This document shows positions 9,488-17,557 of a stretch of DNA of 64,000 nt, piece by piece. The notes beneath the pieces are model-generated. The model worked only from the letters and a program-made list of their open reading frames with translations. It did not search any database and had not been told where the DNA came from. Both the position numbers and the translations under genes were made by a program. The stretch's first letter is position 1, and each line of letters starts with the position of its first letter. The stretch is from an uncultured Myxococcales bacterium (GTDB lineage Bacteria; Myxococcota_A; Polyangia; Polyangiales; Polyangiaceae), in contig CALFEQ010000031.1 in NCBI GenBank assembly GCA_937949945.1, forward strand, positions 66,179-130,178, in the 5' to 3' direction.

Positions 9488-10621
9488 ATGTCAGAAGCTC
9501 CGAGGAGAGATCTCGCGACGTTGCGTGCCGAGCTCGCCAAGAAGGACACCGAGCTCGTGCGACTGCTCGCCGAGCGGATGAGCCTCATTCGTGAGGTCGC
9601 GCAGTACAAGGCCGAGAACGGGCTGCCCTCGTTCGATCGCGAGCGCGAGGGGGAGCTCTTGGACGTGCTCCTCGCGAAGGCGACGGAGGTCGGGCTTCCG
9701 CACGAGGTCGTGCGCGACGTCTTCGCGTCGCTCCTCGCCGCATCGCGCCTCGATCAGCGGCGGTTCCTCCAGACGCGCGCCGAGAAATTCTCGATCGGCG
9801 TCATCGGCGGCACGCAGGGAATGGGCGCCTTCGTCGCCCGGGTCTTCCAGAACGCCGGCTTCCCGGTGGAGACGACCGGCCTCGAGGGCGGGCGCCCGAA
9901 CGAGGAGGTGGCAGCGTCGAACGACCTCGTGGTGCTCGCCGTCCCCATCTCCGTCACCGTCGATGTCGCTCGCCAGGTGGGGCCGCACGTCCGTCCGGGC
10001 GCCTGCCTCATGGACATCACCTCCGTGAAGCGACAGCCCCTCGCCGCCATGCTCGAGAGCACGCGCGAGGACGTCGAGGTCGTCGGAACCCACCCGATGT
10101 TCGGACCGCACGGCGTCGACTTCGATCGACAGAAGGTGATCTTGTGCCGCGGCCGCGGCGACACGTGGTTCGCGCGCGTGAAGAAGCTCTACGAGACGTT
10201 CGGCGCGGAGACGATCGAGTCGACCCCCGAGGAGCACGACGCCCAGATGGCGCTCATCCAGGTGCTCGTCCACGAGAAGACCATGGTCCTCGGGTCCGTG
10301 CTCGAGCGCCTCAAGGCCGATCTCGGCCGGAGCCTCCAGTTCGCGAGCCCGATCTACCGGACCGAGCTCGCGATGATCGGACGCATGTTCTCCCAGCGAG
10401 CCGAGCTGTACGCCGACATCCTGACGTCGAACGAAGACGCGCTTCGCCTCTCCCACGTCTTCGAGCAGGAGGCCGGACACTTCGCGCGCGCCGTCGCGAT
10501 GAGCGACCGCGAGACCGTGGTGAAACGGTTCCGTCAGGTCGCCGAATACATGAAGGACTTCGCCGCCTGGGCGAAGAAGCAGTCGGACGCCATCCTCGAC
10601 GAGCTCGTCCGGCGCGGCTGA
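9488..10621 (+). CDS. tyrA: Bifunctional chorismate mutase / prephenate dehydrogenase
   Basis: The 377-residue protein matches the T-protein layout. An AroQ-type chorismate mutase domain spans about residues 5-95 (LVRLLAERMSLIREVAQYK). A Rossmann prephenate dehydrogenase domain follows, with GVIGGTQGMG at about 100, DITSVKRQP, GTHPMFGP and PEEHDAQMALIQVLVH. It would convert chorismate to prephenate and then to 4-hydroxyphenylpyruvate in tyrosine synthesis, in the cytoplasm. The length is close to E. coli TyrA (373). The T-protein fusion is best known from gammaproteobacteria, so its presence here is worth noting. A strong hairpin follows the stop codon. Confidence 0.95.
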   Translation: MSEAPRRDLATLRAELAKKDTELVRLLAERMSLIREVAQYKAENGLPSFDREREGELLDVLLAKATEVGLPHEVVRDVFASLLAASRLDQRRFLQTRAEKFSIGVIGGTQGMGAFVARVFQNAGFPVETTGLEGGRPNEEVAASNDLVVLAVPISVTVDVARQVGPHVRPGACLMDITSVKRQPLAAMLESTREDVEVVGTHPMFGPHGVDFDRQKVILCRGRGDTWFARVKKLYETFGAETIESTPEEHDAQMALIQVLVHEKTMVLGSVLERLKADLGRSLQFASPIYRTELAMIGRMFSQRAELYADILTSNEDALRLSHVFEQEAGHFARAVAMSDRETVVKRFRQVAEYMKDFAAWAKKQSDAILDELVRRG

Positions 10622-10644
10622 GCGCTTCCGAAGGAGGAAAACGA

Positions 10645-10674
10645 AGAGGCGGCCGGTGTCGTCCGGCCGCCTCT
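10645..10674. terminator. Bidirectional terminator hairpin between tyrA and gdhA
   Basis: A perfect 12-bp stem, AGAGGCGGCCGG/CCGGCCGCCTCT with a 6-base loop, sits between the stops of two convergent genes. It is followed by CTCGTCT on the plus strand and preceded by A-rich sequence (GGAAAACGA), which gives T-rich sequence on the minus strand. It probably serves both genes. Confidence 0.85.
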
Positions 10675-10711
10675 CTCGTCTCCGCCGCTTCGATTCGGGC
10701 GCGCCTCGCGT

Positions 10712-11950
10712 TCAGTCGAGGCCGCGCTGATCCGTCGCCGCCTTCACGCGCTCGAGCGCGAGGGCGAACGCGGCGGTGCGCATCGAGCAGCCGAGGCGGC
10801 TCATCGTCGCGCGGATCGCCTTGTGCGCGGCGACCATGTGGCGCTCGAGCTCCTCGTTCACCTTCTCCTCCGTCCAGCGGTGCTGCTGGAGGTTCTGCAC
10901 CCATTCGAAGTAACTGACGGTGACGCCGCCGGCGTTCGCGAAGATGTCCGGGATGCAGACGATGCCTCGCTGATCGAGGACGTCGGCCCCGTCGAGCGTG
11001 CACGGACCATTGGCGCCCTCGAGGACGTACTTCGCCCGGATCTCCGCCGCGACGTTGGCGTTGATGACGTGACCGAGCGCCGCAGGGACGAGCACGTCGC
11101 AGTCGGCAGCGAGGACCTCCTCGTTCGTCACGGCCTTCGTGCCCGGGAACCCGACGACGCTGCCCGTCGCCTTGACGTGCTCGACGAGCTTCGGGATGTC
11201 GAGACCGTCGGCGGAGTACACGCCGCCCTTGACGTCGCTGACCGCGACGATCTTCGCGCCCTGCTCGTGTGCGAGCCGCGCGAACCAGCTCCCGACGTTG
11301 CCGAAGCCCTGCACGGCGAAGCGCGTGCCCGACACGCTCTTGCCGTCGTGCGCGAGCGCCTCGCGAATGGCGAAGAGGCACCCGCGTCCGGTCGCCGCCT
11401 CGCGCCCGAGCGAGCCGTGCAGCGAGACGGGCTTGCCCGTCACGACGCCCGGCGAGAAGCCGTGGTGCAGCGAGTACTGGTCGAAGAACCAGCCCATCAC
11501 GCGCGCGTTCGTGTTCACGTCGGGCGCGGGGATGTCGACGCGTTCGCCGATGAAGTCGTGGATCTCGTCGACGAACTTGCGCGTCAGACGCTCGAGCTCG
11601 CGGTCGGAGAGCTTCGTCGGATCGACCTGGATGCCGCCCTTCGCTCCGCCGAACGGGACGTCGACGACGGCGGTCTTCCACGTCATGAGGCTCGCGAGCG
11701 AGCGCACCTCGTCGATGTCGACTTCGGGGTGATACCGCAGGCCGCCTTTGTACGGACCGCGCGAGTGGTCGTGCTGGACGCGATAGCCGATGAAGTTGCC
11801 GAGCGAGCCGTCATCCATGCGGATCGTCAGCTCGACGCGCACCTCGCGGCGAGGCGTGAGGAGAAGCGTCTCGTAGGCGTGATCGATCTTCAGCGCGTCC
11901 ATCGCGCGCTTCACGAACGTGTTCGTCGTCTCGTAGGCGTTCATGGCCAT
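10712..11950 (-). CDS. gdhA: Glutamate dehydrogenase (Glu/Leu/Phe/Val family)
   Basis: The start is the ATG at 11950 (MAMNAYETT), with GAGAGGTGA just upstream, giving 412 residues. The protein carries the substrate-binding GPYKGGLRYHP, the catalytic region KTAVVDVPFGGAKGG, DIPAPDVNT and a Rossmann GFGNVGSW. It interconverts glutamate and 2-oxoglutarate plus ammonia with NAD(P)H. The length and motifs fit the hexameric roughly 410-residue class, often catabolic. Cofactor preference cannot be read safely. Its neighbours kbl and tdh suggest an amino-acid catabolic neighbourhood. A leucine or phenylalanine dehydrogenase is less likely given the length and the GGLRYHP context. Confidence 0.92.
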   Translation of the reverse strand: MAMNAYETTNTFVKRAMDALKIDHAYETLLLTPRREVRVELTIRMDDGSLGNFIGYRVQHDHSRGPYKGGLRYHPEVDIDEVRSLASLMTWKTAVVDVPFGGAKGGIQVDPTKLSDRELERLTRKFVDEIHDFIGERVDIPAPDVNTNARVMGWFFDQYSLHHGFSPGVVTGKPVSLHGSLGREAATGRGCLFAIREALAHDGKSVSGTRFAVQGFGNVGSWFARLAHEQGAKIVAVSDVKGGVYSADGLDIPKLVEHVKATGSVVGFPGTKAVTNEEVLAADCDVLVPAALGHVINANVAAEIRAKYVLEGANGPCTLDGADVLDQRGIVCIPDIFANAGGVTVSYFEWVQNLQQHRWTEEKVNEELERHMVAAHKAIRATMSRLGCSMRTAAFALALERVKAATDQRGLD

Positions 11951-12060
11951 CGGCTCACCTCTCGAGTCCAGGTCGCCACGCGGGCGACGTACACCGTTGC
12001 CCCCCCATCGCTCGGAATGGAGCATAAGGGCAACCCGGACCACGACGCTACCCTCGGGCA

Positions 12061-12085
12061 GGAGTCTCCGGACTCCAGCCTCCAG
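12061..12085. repeat. Heptad repeat tract (GACTCCA-type)
   Basis: This short tract of 7-bp units reads GTCTCCG-GACTCCA-GCCTCCA and lies in the gap upstream of gdhA. It is a degenerate member of the GGCTCCA repeat family seen at about ten other places in the window. Confidence 0.5.
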
Positions 12086-12127
12086 CGTCGAAGCCTGAGG
12101 CGGCGGCGATCACGATGAAGCAGTGAC

Positions 12128-12166
12128 GACGCTGCGGGCGGCAACGAAGTCGCGCCCCGCAGCGTC
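12128..12166 (-). terminator. Hairpin downstream of kbl
   Basis: An 11-bp perfect stem, GACGCTGCGGG/CCCGCAGCGTC, with a 17-base loop lies 54 bases after the kbl stop and before the gdhA promoter region. No T-tract follows, so intrinsic termination is only plausible. Confidence 0.45.
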
Positions 12167-12219
12167 ACATCGACCGTTCCAGACGACGGTTTCTGCGAAG
12201 TCCGGAACGAAGACGGGGA

Positions 12220-13422
12220 TCAGGCCTCGAGCACCCCCAGCTGCTTGCCCACCTTCGTGAACGCGGCGATGGCCTGATCGATCTGCTCGTCGGTGTGCTG
12301 CGCCGAGAGCTGGACGCGGATCCTGGCCTCGCCCTTCGGCACGACCGGGTACGAGAAGCCGATGACGTAGATGCCCTCGTCGAGCAAGCCGCGAGCGAGA
12401 TCCGCGGCGAGGCGCGCGTCGCCGAGCATGACCGGGACGATGGGCGTCTCGCCCGGCTTCACCGTGAAGCCGGCCTTCGTCATGCCTTCGCGGAAGCGGA
12501 CCGCGTTCGCCATCAAGCGATCGCGGAGCTCCGTCGTGCTGGACAGGAGATCGAGCACCGCGATCGACGCGCCCACGATCGCCGGAGCGATCGAGTTCGA
12601 GAACAGGTAGGGGCGCGAGCGCTGCCGGAGCATGTCGATGATCTCCTTCCGGCCCGTCGTGAACCCGCCCGCGGCACCGCCGAGCGCCTTGCCGAGGGTC
12701 GACGTCATCACGTCGATGCGGCTCTGCACGCCGAAGTGCTCGGGCGTCCCGCGGCCGGTCTTGCCGATGAAGCCGCTCGCGTGCGAGTCGTCGACCATCA
12801 CCATGGCGTCGTACTTTTCGGCGAGCTCGCAGATGCGATCGAGCTTGGCGAGGTAGCCGTCCATCGAGAAGACGCCGTCGGTCGCGATCATGCGCAGGCG
12901 CTTGTTCTGCGTCTTCTTCAGCGCCTCCTCGAGCGCGGCCATGTCGCCATTCGGGTAGCGGTGGCGCTCCGCCTTGCAGAGTCGGATGCCGTCGATGATC
13001 GACGCGTGGTTCAGCGCGTCCGAGATGACCGCGTCCTCTTCGCCGAGCAGCGTCTCGAACAGACCTCCGTTCGCGTCGAAGCACGACGAGTAGAGGATCG
13101 TGTCCTCGGTACCGAAAAATTCGCTGATCTTCCGCTCGAGCTCCTTGTGCAGGTCCTGCGTCCCGCAGATGAACCGCACGGAGCTCATCCCGAAGCCGTG
13201 CGAGTCGATGGCCGCGTGCGCCGCGGCGATGACCTTCGGGTGCGAGGAAAGGCCGAGGTAGTTGTTCGCGCAGAAGTTGAGGACCTCGCGACGGGCCGTG
13301 CCCTCGCCGACCGCGATCTTCGCCGACTGCGGCGTCACGATCACGCGCTCCTCCTTGTAGAGGCCCGCGTCGCGAATCTCCTTCAGCACGCCCTCGTAGA
13401 TCTCTTTCGCTCGACCGAACAT
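12220..13422 (-). CDS. kbl: Glycine C-acetyltransferase (2-amino-3-ketobutyrate CoA ligase)
   Basis: The 400-residue protein matches Kbl of the alpha-oxoamine synthase family, a fold-type I PLP enzyme. It has NFCANNYLGLSSHP, FGMSSVRFICGTQDLHKELE, DALNHASIIDGIRL, VDDSHASGF and the PLP-lysine motif TSTLGKALGG. It cleaves 2-amino-3-ketobutyrate with CoA to glycine and acetyl-CoA, the second step of threonine degradation. The length equals E. coli Kbl (398). The first-step enzyme, an SDR-type threonine dehydrogenase, is 2.4 kb away at 15788 on the other strand, which supports this role over KAS or serine palmitoyltransferase homologues. Confidence 0.95.
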   Translation of the reverse strand: MFGRAKEIYEGVLKEIRDAGLYKEERVIVTPQSAKIAVGEGTARREVLNFCANNYLGLSSHPKVIAAAHAAIDSHGFGMSSVRFICGTQDLHKELERKISEFFGTEDTILYSSCFDANGGLFETLLGEEDAVISDALNHASIIDGIRLCKAERHRYPNGDMAALEEALKKTQNKRLRMIATDGVFSMDGYLAKLDRICELAEKYDAMVMVDDSHASGFIGKTGRGTPEHFGVQSRIDVMTSTLGKALGGAAGGFTTGRKEIIDMLRQRSRPYLFSNSIAPAIVGASIAVLDLLSSTTELRDRLMANAVRFREGMTKAGFTVKPGETPIVPVMLGDARLAADLARGLLDEGIYVIGFSYPVVPKGEARIRVQLSAQHTDEQIDQAIAAFTKVGKQLGVLEA

Positions 13423-13582
13423 GGCCCCCTTCTAGTCCCGCCGGCCACGGGGCGCACGCGGGTTTTTCCTCGAGCGTCCGAATGCTCGGCAGCCACGTCG
13501 CGGCGTTCGCCATGCGAGGTGACGAACCGATCCGGATAGTGGTCCCGGGCTGGAGCTGCGGCTGAGCTACCTTCGCTCCGCC

Positions 13583-14605
13583 ATGTCCCTCGCACGGAAC
13601 CGCTTCGCACTCTTCGGTCTTCTCCCCATGTAGCGTCGGGCAGACGGACGCCGACAGCGATGCTCCCATCGAGGACGGCGGCACCGAAGCCGGTGAGCAC
13701 GAAACTGCGGATGCCGGCGAGGACGCCGACGCCGACGCCGAGCCTCTCTCCTGCGTCTTCGTGTCGACCTCGGGCGCCGACACGAACGACGGGACGGAAA
13801 TTGCCCCCTTCCGAACGATCACGCACGCGCTGTCGGTCGTCGGCGCCGCAGTCGACGCGGGGGGAAGGCCCCACGCTGCGTGCAGGTCGCGCCCGGGACC
13901 TACGACGAGGCCGGCGGCGAGACGTTCCCGCTCATCGTCCCGGATGGAGCCCACCTCATCGGCGACGAACCCTCCAAGGGCGACGGAGCGACACCGACGC
14001 TCATCACGGGCGAGCTCGACATTTTCATGCTTCCGTTCGCCACGCTCGTCCTGCCCGGAGAGGGGTCGACGGTGGCGGGCTTCCGGCTGCAAGCGAAAGG
14101 AGGCGCCGTCAACGCCATCCGCGTGACGAAGGATGGGGTGACCATCCGCAACAACTCGCTCGTCGACAACGACACTCGCCACGCCCTGCGCTTCGAGGGA
14201 AGCGATGGACTCGTGGCGGACAACGTGATCGTGGGCACCAAGCTGAACGGCGGAGGCGGTAGAGCGGTCGGCCTTTACGTCGGAGCCCCGGCGACGAGGG
14301 TCCGGATCGAGCGCAACGTCATCGCAAACAACGATATCGGCCTCGATCTCGGCACCGGGCTCGAGATCGACTTCGGCGACGGTCCGACGGGAAGCGGAGG
14401 CGGCAACGAGCTTCGTTGCAACACCGACAACGACGTCTCGACCAAAGTGGTCGGAACCTTCTTCGGTCGAAACAACCGCTGGGATCACGTCCCACCGACC
14501 ATGGGCGGTAGCGGAGGCGGCGTCGACATTCGGAACGGGAACGACGGAACGGCATCCACGTTCCATCTCGAGGGCGCGACGCTCGCCGACGACGCCTGTC
14601 CCTGA
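13583..14605 (+). pseudogene. Beta-helix (DUF1565-like) lipoprotein gene broken by frameshifts
   Basis: The coding signal runs from a signal-peptide-like MSLARNRFALFGLLP at 13583, through a lipobox-like Cys and an acidic D/E/G/A linker (13629-13740). It continues into VFVSTSGADTNDGTEIAPFR, the start of a DUF1565-like domain, and then QVAPGTYDEAGGETFP and a right-handed beta-helix of N/G-rich repeats. These parts lie in different frames. The first shift is near the C-run at 13624-13627, where the original frame meets TAG. The second is at the G-run 13859-13864, where one more G would restore the frame into GKAPRCVQVAPG. The downstream open part, 13880-14605, encodes 241 residues. It is either a decaying gene or the site of two sequencing indels. 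Confidence 0.65.
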
Positions 14606-14981
14606 CGCGCACGCTCCAAACGGAAACGACGCGGCGCGATCGCACCGAATGCGGACGAGCGCCCTCCACATAGGGGCGCTTTGTCCTGCGATCTATCCTC
14701 CAATGTAGGTGTGCGCCCACCATACAACCACCTTGGTTGTCAAGTGTGCGATGCGACCCCCTGGATCATCCTACCACCCACCTACTGCTGGAAATGACAG
14801 CGCTTATAGAAGTGTAACCCTCGGATTTTCCGAGAAAAATATGCAAGTGAGACGCGGTCCATGGATTGCAACCTACACGGGTTGTGAAGTACACACGTTC
14901 CGACCTTGGGGAACTTGGTGGCGACCTGTGGATAACAGGTGCGCTTCGGAACGTGGCCCAGCAGCAAAAGGAGACTTTGTC
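14606..14981. promoter_or_regulatory. AT-richer, hairpin-rich leader upstream of the small winged-helix gene
   Basis: These 376 bases are visibly less GC-rich than the surroundings. They hold four short inverted repeats in order: ACAACCA-CCT-TGGTTGT (14724-14740), CTCGGA-TTT-TCCGAG (14820-14834), CAACC-TACACG-GGTTG (14869-14884) and ACCTGT-GGATA-ACAGGT (14924-14940). The last contains TGTGGATAA, the complement of the consensus DnaA box TTATCCACA. No convincing protein is encoded. It could be a regulatory region, a structured RNA leader, or foreign DNA. Confidence 0.5.
14927..14935 (-). promoter_or_regulatory. Perfect DnaA-box-like 9-mer
   Basis: TGTGGATAA on the plus strand is TTATCCACA on the minus strand, the consensus DnaA-binding 9-mer. 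It lies inside a palindrome 47 bases upstream of a winged-helix gene. I saw only this one copy nearby, so a replication origin is unlikely and DnaA-mediated regulation or chance is possible. Confidence 0.35.
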
Positions 14982-15266
14982 ATGAGCACTTCCACCCTTC
15001 GTCCGATCGCCGCTCACGTCCTGCGTCACCTCGCCCGCGCCCAGCAGCGCGGCCGGCTCGTCCGCCTCGACGACCTCGCCAGTGACATCGGCGTGCGCCG
15101 CGAGGATGTCCGCAGCGCCGTGACGAGCCTTCATCAGGAGGGGCACGTCGACGCCACCCGGATGCGCCTCACGATGAGCGGCCTCGCGATCGCCGCCGCG
15201 ATGCGCGAGTGCAAGCTCCGCGAGCCGCGCGTGCCCGAGCGTCCGTCGCAGCTCTACGTGGCCTGA
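14982..15266 (+). CDS. Small winged-helix DNA-binding-like protein
   Basis: The 94-residue protein starts at an ATG with a strong AAAAGGAG ribosome site 8 bases upstream. The open frame extends 91 codons further upstream, but through the hairpin-rich leader. The sequence contains a helix-turn-helix-like stretch (RLVRLDDLASDIGVRREDV, then a recognition-helix-like segment ending LHQEGHVDA) followed by a wing-like RMRLTMSGLAIA. It looks like a minimal regulator. Its unusual upstream region may be its own operator. No partner gene follows in the operon. The specific family is not recognised. Confidence 0.7.
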   Translation: MSTSTLRPIAAHVLRHLARAQQRGRLVRLDDLASDIGVRREDVRSAVTSLHQEGHVDATRMRLTMSGLAIAAAMRECKLREPRVPERPSQLYVA

Positions 15267-15787
15267 TCACGACGACGAGGTGCAGTCGCGGGGAGCCGCC
15301 GCTCGCTGCACCGTAGAACGAGGACCTGCACGAAGACCGTCGACCGCTCAGAGGGGCGAGTGGCGCCGACGAAGAGAGCGTGAGGTCCCGAGGCGTGGAA
15401 CGCGAAGATGACGCGACCCGCCCATCGAATCGGCTCCTGCGCGGACACCAGGCGATCCGCGTGACGTGACGTTCGACGGTGGCTCGACCGATCTTTCGAT
15501 CGTCGGGCAGAGGCAGTGGTGTGCCGTGCGTCCGTCGACGCCGATCGCCACGGGCTCGTCGCGGCCCACGACCACGATGCGAGCGAGCGCACGCATGCAT
15601 CTCGTCGAATCGACGAGGCGCTCGAGCTCGGCGACGACCCATCCGAAGCGTTCGATCCGAGCAGGGCCGCGACCACCTTCCAGCGAACGGCCGAGCCGGG
15701 CTCGACGAGGACCTGCAATCCCGGCCCGGCCGAACGAGCATGGCAGGCTTGCTCGCGAGAGCGCGCCCGCCTAGCGTGACGGCGCCG
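15267..15787. other. 521-bp gap with possible gene remnant on the minus strand
   Basis: No intact gene is supported here. On the minus strand, short hydrophobic, ordinary-looking protein stretches appear in different frames, for example GRVIFAFHASGPHALFVG and CMRALARIVVVGRDEPVAIG. That pattern fits a decayed gene interrupted by frameshifts, but I cannot assign a family. The 3' end must also contain the promoter of the tdh-like gene. Confidence 0.35.
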
Positions 15788-16819
15788 ATGAGCAAGCCTG
15801 TCGTCCTGGTGACCGGAGCCAATGGCGAGATCGGTCGCTCCCTTCTCCGGCGCCTCCACATGGATGGTCGCTACCACGTCGTCACGGTCGACCTCACGCC
15901 GTTGCCCGAGAGCTACCGGGGCCTCTGCCTCGAGACGTACGCGGGCAACATCATGGACCGCTACCTGCTCGACCAGATCGCGGCGCACCACGAGATCGAG
16001 GTCGTCTTCCACCTCGCCGCGCTCCTGTCGACGCGAGGCGAACGCGACCCGGAGCTCGCGCACCAGGTCAACGTCGAAGGGACGCTGCACCTGCTTCGCA
16101 TGGCGCAGAACCAGTCGGGGCGGCTCGGTCGGCCGGTGCGCTTCATCTTCCCGAGCTCGATCGCCGTCTACGGCCTGCCGAGCCTGGAGGAGAAGAAGAA
16201 GGCCGGGCGCGTCCGCGAAGAGCAGTGGAACGTGCCCATCACGATGTACGGCTGCAACAAGCTGTACTGCGAGCACCTCGGCCGTTACTTCACGAGCTAC
16301 TTCCGGCAGCTCGGCGCGCTCGCGTCGGCCGCGCGCATGGACTTCCGCGCCCTCCGGTTCCCCGGCCTGATCTCCGCGGAGACGGTACCGACGGGAGGCA
16401 CGAGCGACTTCGGGCCGGAGATGCTGCACGCGGCGGCGCAGGGACAGCCGTACAAGTGCTTCGTCGGTCCGGACGCGAAGATCCCGTTCATGGTCATGCC
16501 CGACGCGGTCACGGCGCTCCTCCACCTGCTCGAGGCGGACCGCAGCAAGCTGCGGCACACCGTGTTCAACGTGAGCGGATTCAGCGTGACCGCGCGGCAG
16601 ATCGCCGAGCGCGTCCAGCAGGCGTTCCCGAAAGCGGAGATCTCGTTCGAGCCCGACGCCGTTCGCTCCAAGATCGTCGACTCGTGGCCCGAGGACATCG
16701 AGGACGCGCGCGCTCGCGAAGAGTGGGGCTGGAAGCCCGCCTACGACTTCGATCGCGCGTTCGACGAGTACCTCGTCCCGACCATCCGCAAGCGGTACGC
16801 CGAGTTCCCGCAGCACTGA
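15788..16819 (+). CDS. SDR-type L-threonine 3-dehydrogenase (NAD-dependent epimerase fold)
   Basis: The 343-residue protein starts at the ATG encoding MSKPVVLVTGANGEIG, a Rossmann TGxxGxxG. FHLAALLSTRGE, PSSIAVYG and the catalytic pair in MYGCNK (YxxxK) mark an extended SDR. The segments RFPGLISAETVPTGGTSD, PFMVMPDAVTALLHLLEADR and DSWPEDIEDARAREEWGWKP match my recollection of the short-chain threonine dehydrogenase family rather than sugar epimerases. It would oxidise threonine to 2-amino-3-ketobutyrate, the substrate of the nearby kbl product. An epimerase of unknown specificity is the alternative. A database comparison with characterised SDR-TDH would settle this. Confidence 0.82.
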   Translation: MSKPVVLVTGANGEIGRSLLRRLHMDGRYHVVTVDLTPLPESYRGLCLETYAGNIMDRYLLDQIAAHHEIEVVFHLAALLSTRGERDPELAHQVNVEGTLHLLRMAQNQSGRLGRPVRFIFPSSIAVYGLPSLEEKKKAGRVREEQWNVPITMYGCNKLYCEHLGRYFTSYFRQLGALASAARMDFRALRFPGLISAETVPTGGTSDFGPEMLHAAAQGQPYKCFVGPDAKIPFMVMPDAVTALLHLLEADRSKLRHTVFNVSGFSVTARQIAERVQQAFPKAEISFEPDAVRSKIVDSWPEDIEDARAREEWGWKPAYDFDRAFDEYLVPTIRKRYAEFPQH

Positions 16820-16894
16820 TCGCGCTCGACGGGTGACCGCGCGTCCGGCGGATCGGCGATCCCTTCGGCCATCGCCGGCGGAGGCCGCTGCCTC

Positions 16895-17557
16895 TCAGGG
16901 CCCGGCGAAGTGCACGTAGACGACGGGGATCGCGATCCCGAGGAGCACGAGCACGGCACCGCGGCCGAAGAGCCCCTTCTTCCCTGCGATCATGAAGAGA
17001 CCGCTCGTCGCGAGCAGCAGCAGCGCGGCCGCATACGCGTCGGCGACGTAGGTCCACGCCTTCTTCCCGCGGTTCAGGTGCAGCCAGTTCGCGACACGAA
17101 GGAAGAACCGAGGCTCCTGCCCCTCGTCCACGACGGTGCCGTTCGCGAGGTCCACGTGGAGCGAGCGCCTGTCGAACAAGATCTCGAGCTGATCGTCGGA
17201 GGCCCGGTAGACCTCCCGCGGGGTCTCGCGGATGCCGAGCCTCGTGCGGAGCCGTTCCACGATCGCCTCGTCGTCGCCCTCGATGCGGCCGACCTCGACG
17301 GTGCGCGAGTACGACTTGAAGCTCGGATCGCCGTCGGTCCAATCCGTGATGTGGTTCACGGCGATGCCGGAGAGCGCATAGACGAACGTGAGGCCGACCG
17401 CGACGTAGCCGACGTCGCGATGCGCGGCGCGCAGCCACGGCCGCCATGCGAGCTTCTTCGTCGGTCGCGCGGCCGCGTCCGTCGCGGGCTTCGCACGGAC
17501 GTTCGCCACGCCGGCTTCCTCCGGCGCGTCGACCTCCTTCGTCGCCGCGTCAGCCAT
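16895..17557 (-). CDS. PepSY-associated membrane protein, partner of the MsrP-like oxidoreductase
   Basis: The 220-residue protein starts at an ATG overlapping the 3' end of the upstream oxidoreductase gene by 8 bases, so the pair is translationally linked. The order is a soluble Ala/Lys-rich N-terminus, a membrane segment at about 50-68 (VGYVAVGLTFVYALSGIAV) with nearby His residues (AAHRDVGY and NHITDW), a periplasmic domain, and two more membrane segments near the end. This resembles PepSY_TM proteins. In MsrPQ systems a heme-binding membrane subunit passes electrons to the molybdenum protein. This protein is in that genetic position but is not MsrQ-like in topology. Confidence 0.8.
   Translation of the reverse strand: MADAATKEVDAPEEAGVANVRAKPATDAAARPTKKLAWRPWLRAAHRDVGYVAVGLTFVYALSGIAVNHITDWTDGDPSFKSYSRTVEVGRIEGDDEAIVERLRTRLGIRETPREVYRASDDQLEILFDRRSLHVDLANGTVVDEGQEPRFFLRVANWLHLNRGKKAWTYVADAYAAALLLLATSGLFMIAGKKGLFGRGAVLVLLGIAIPVVYVHFAGP

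Noticed and set aside
11139..12118. Plus-strand frames opposite gdhA
   Set aside because: Antisense shadows; the minus frame has the full dehydrogenase motifs and a ribosome site.
14924..14940. Replication origin at the DnaA-box palindrome
   Set aside because: Only one perfect box is seen, there is no dnaA/dnaN or cluster of boxes, so an origin is not supported; kept only as a regulatory-site note.
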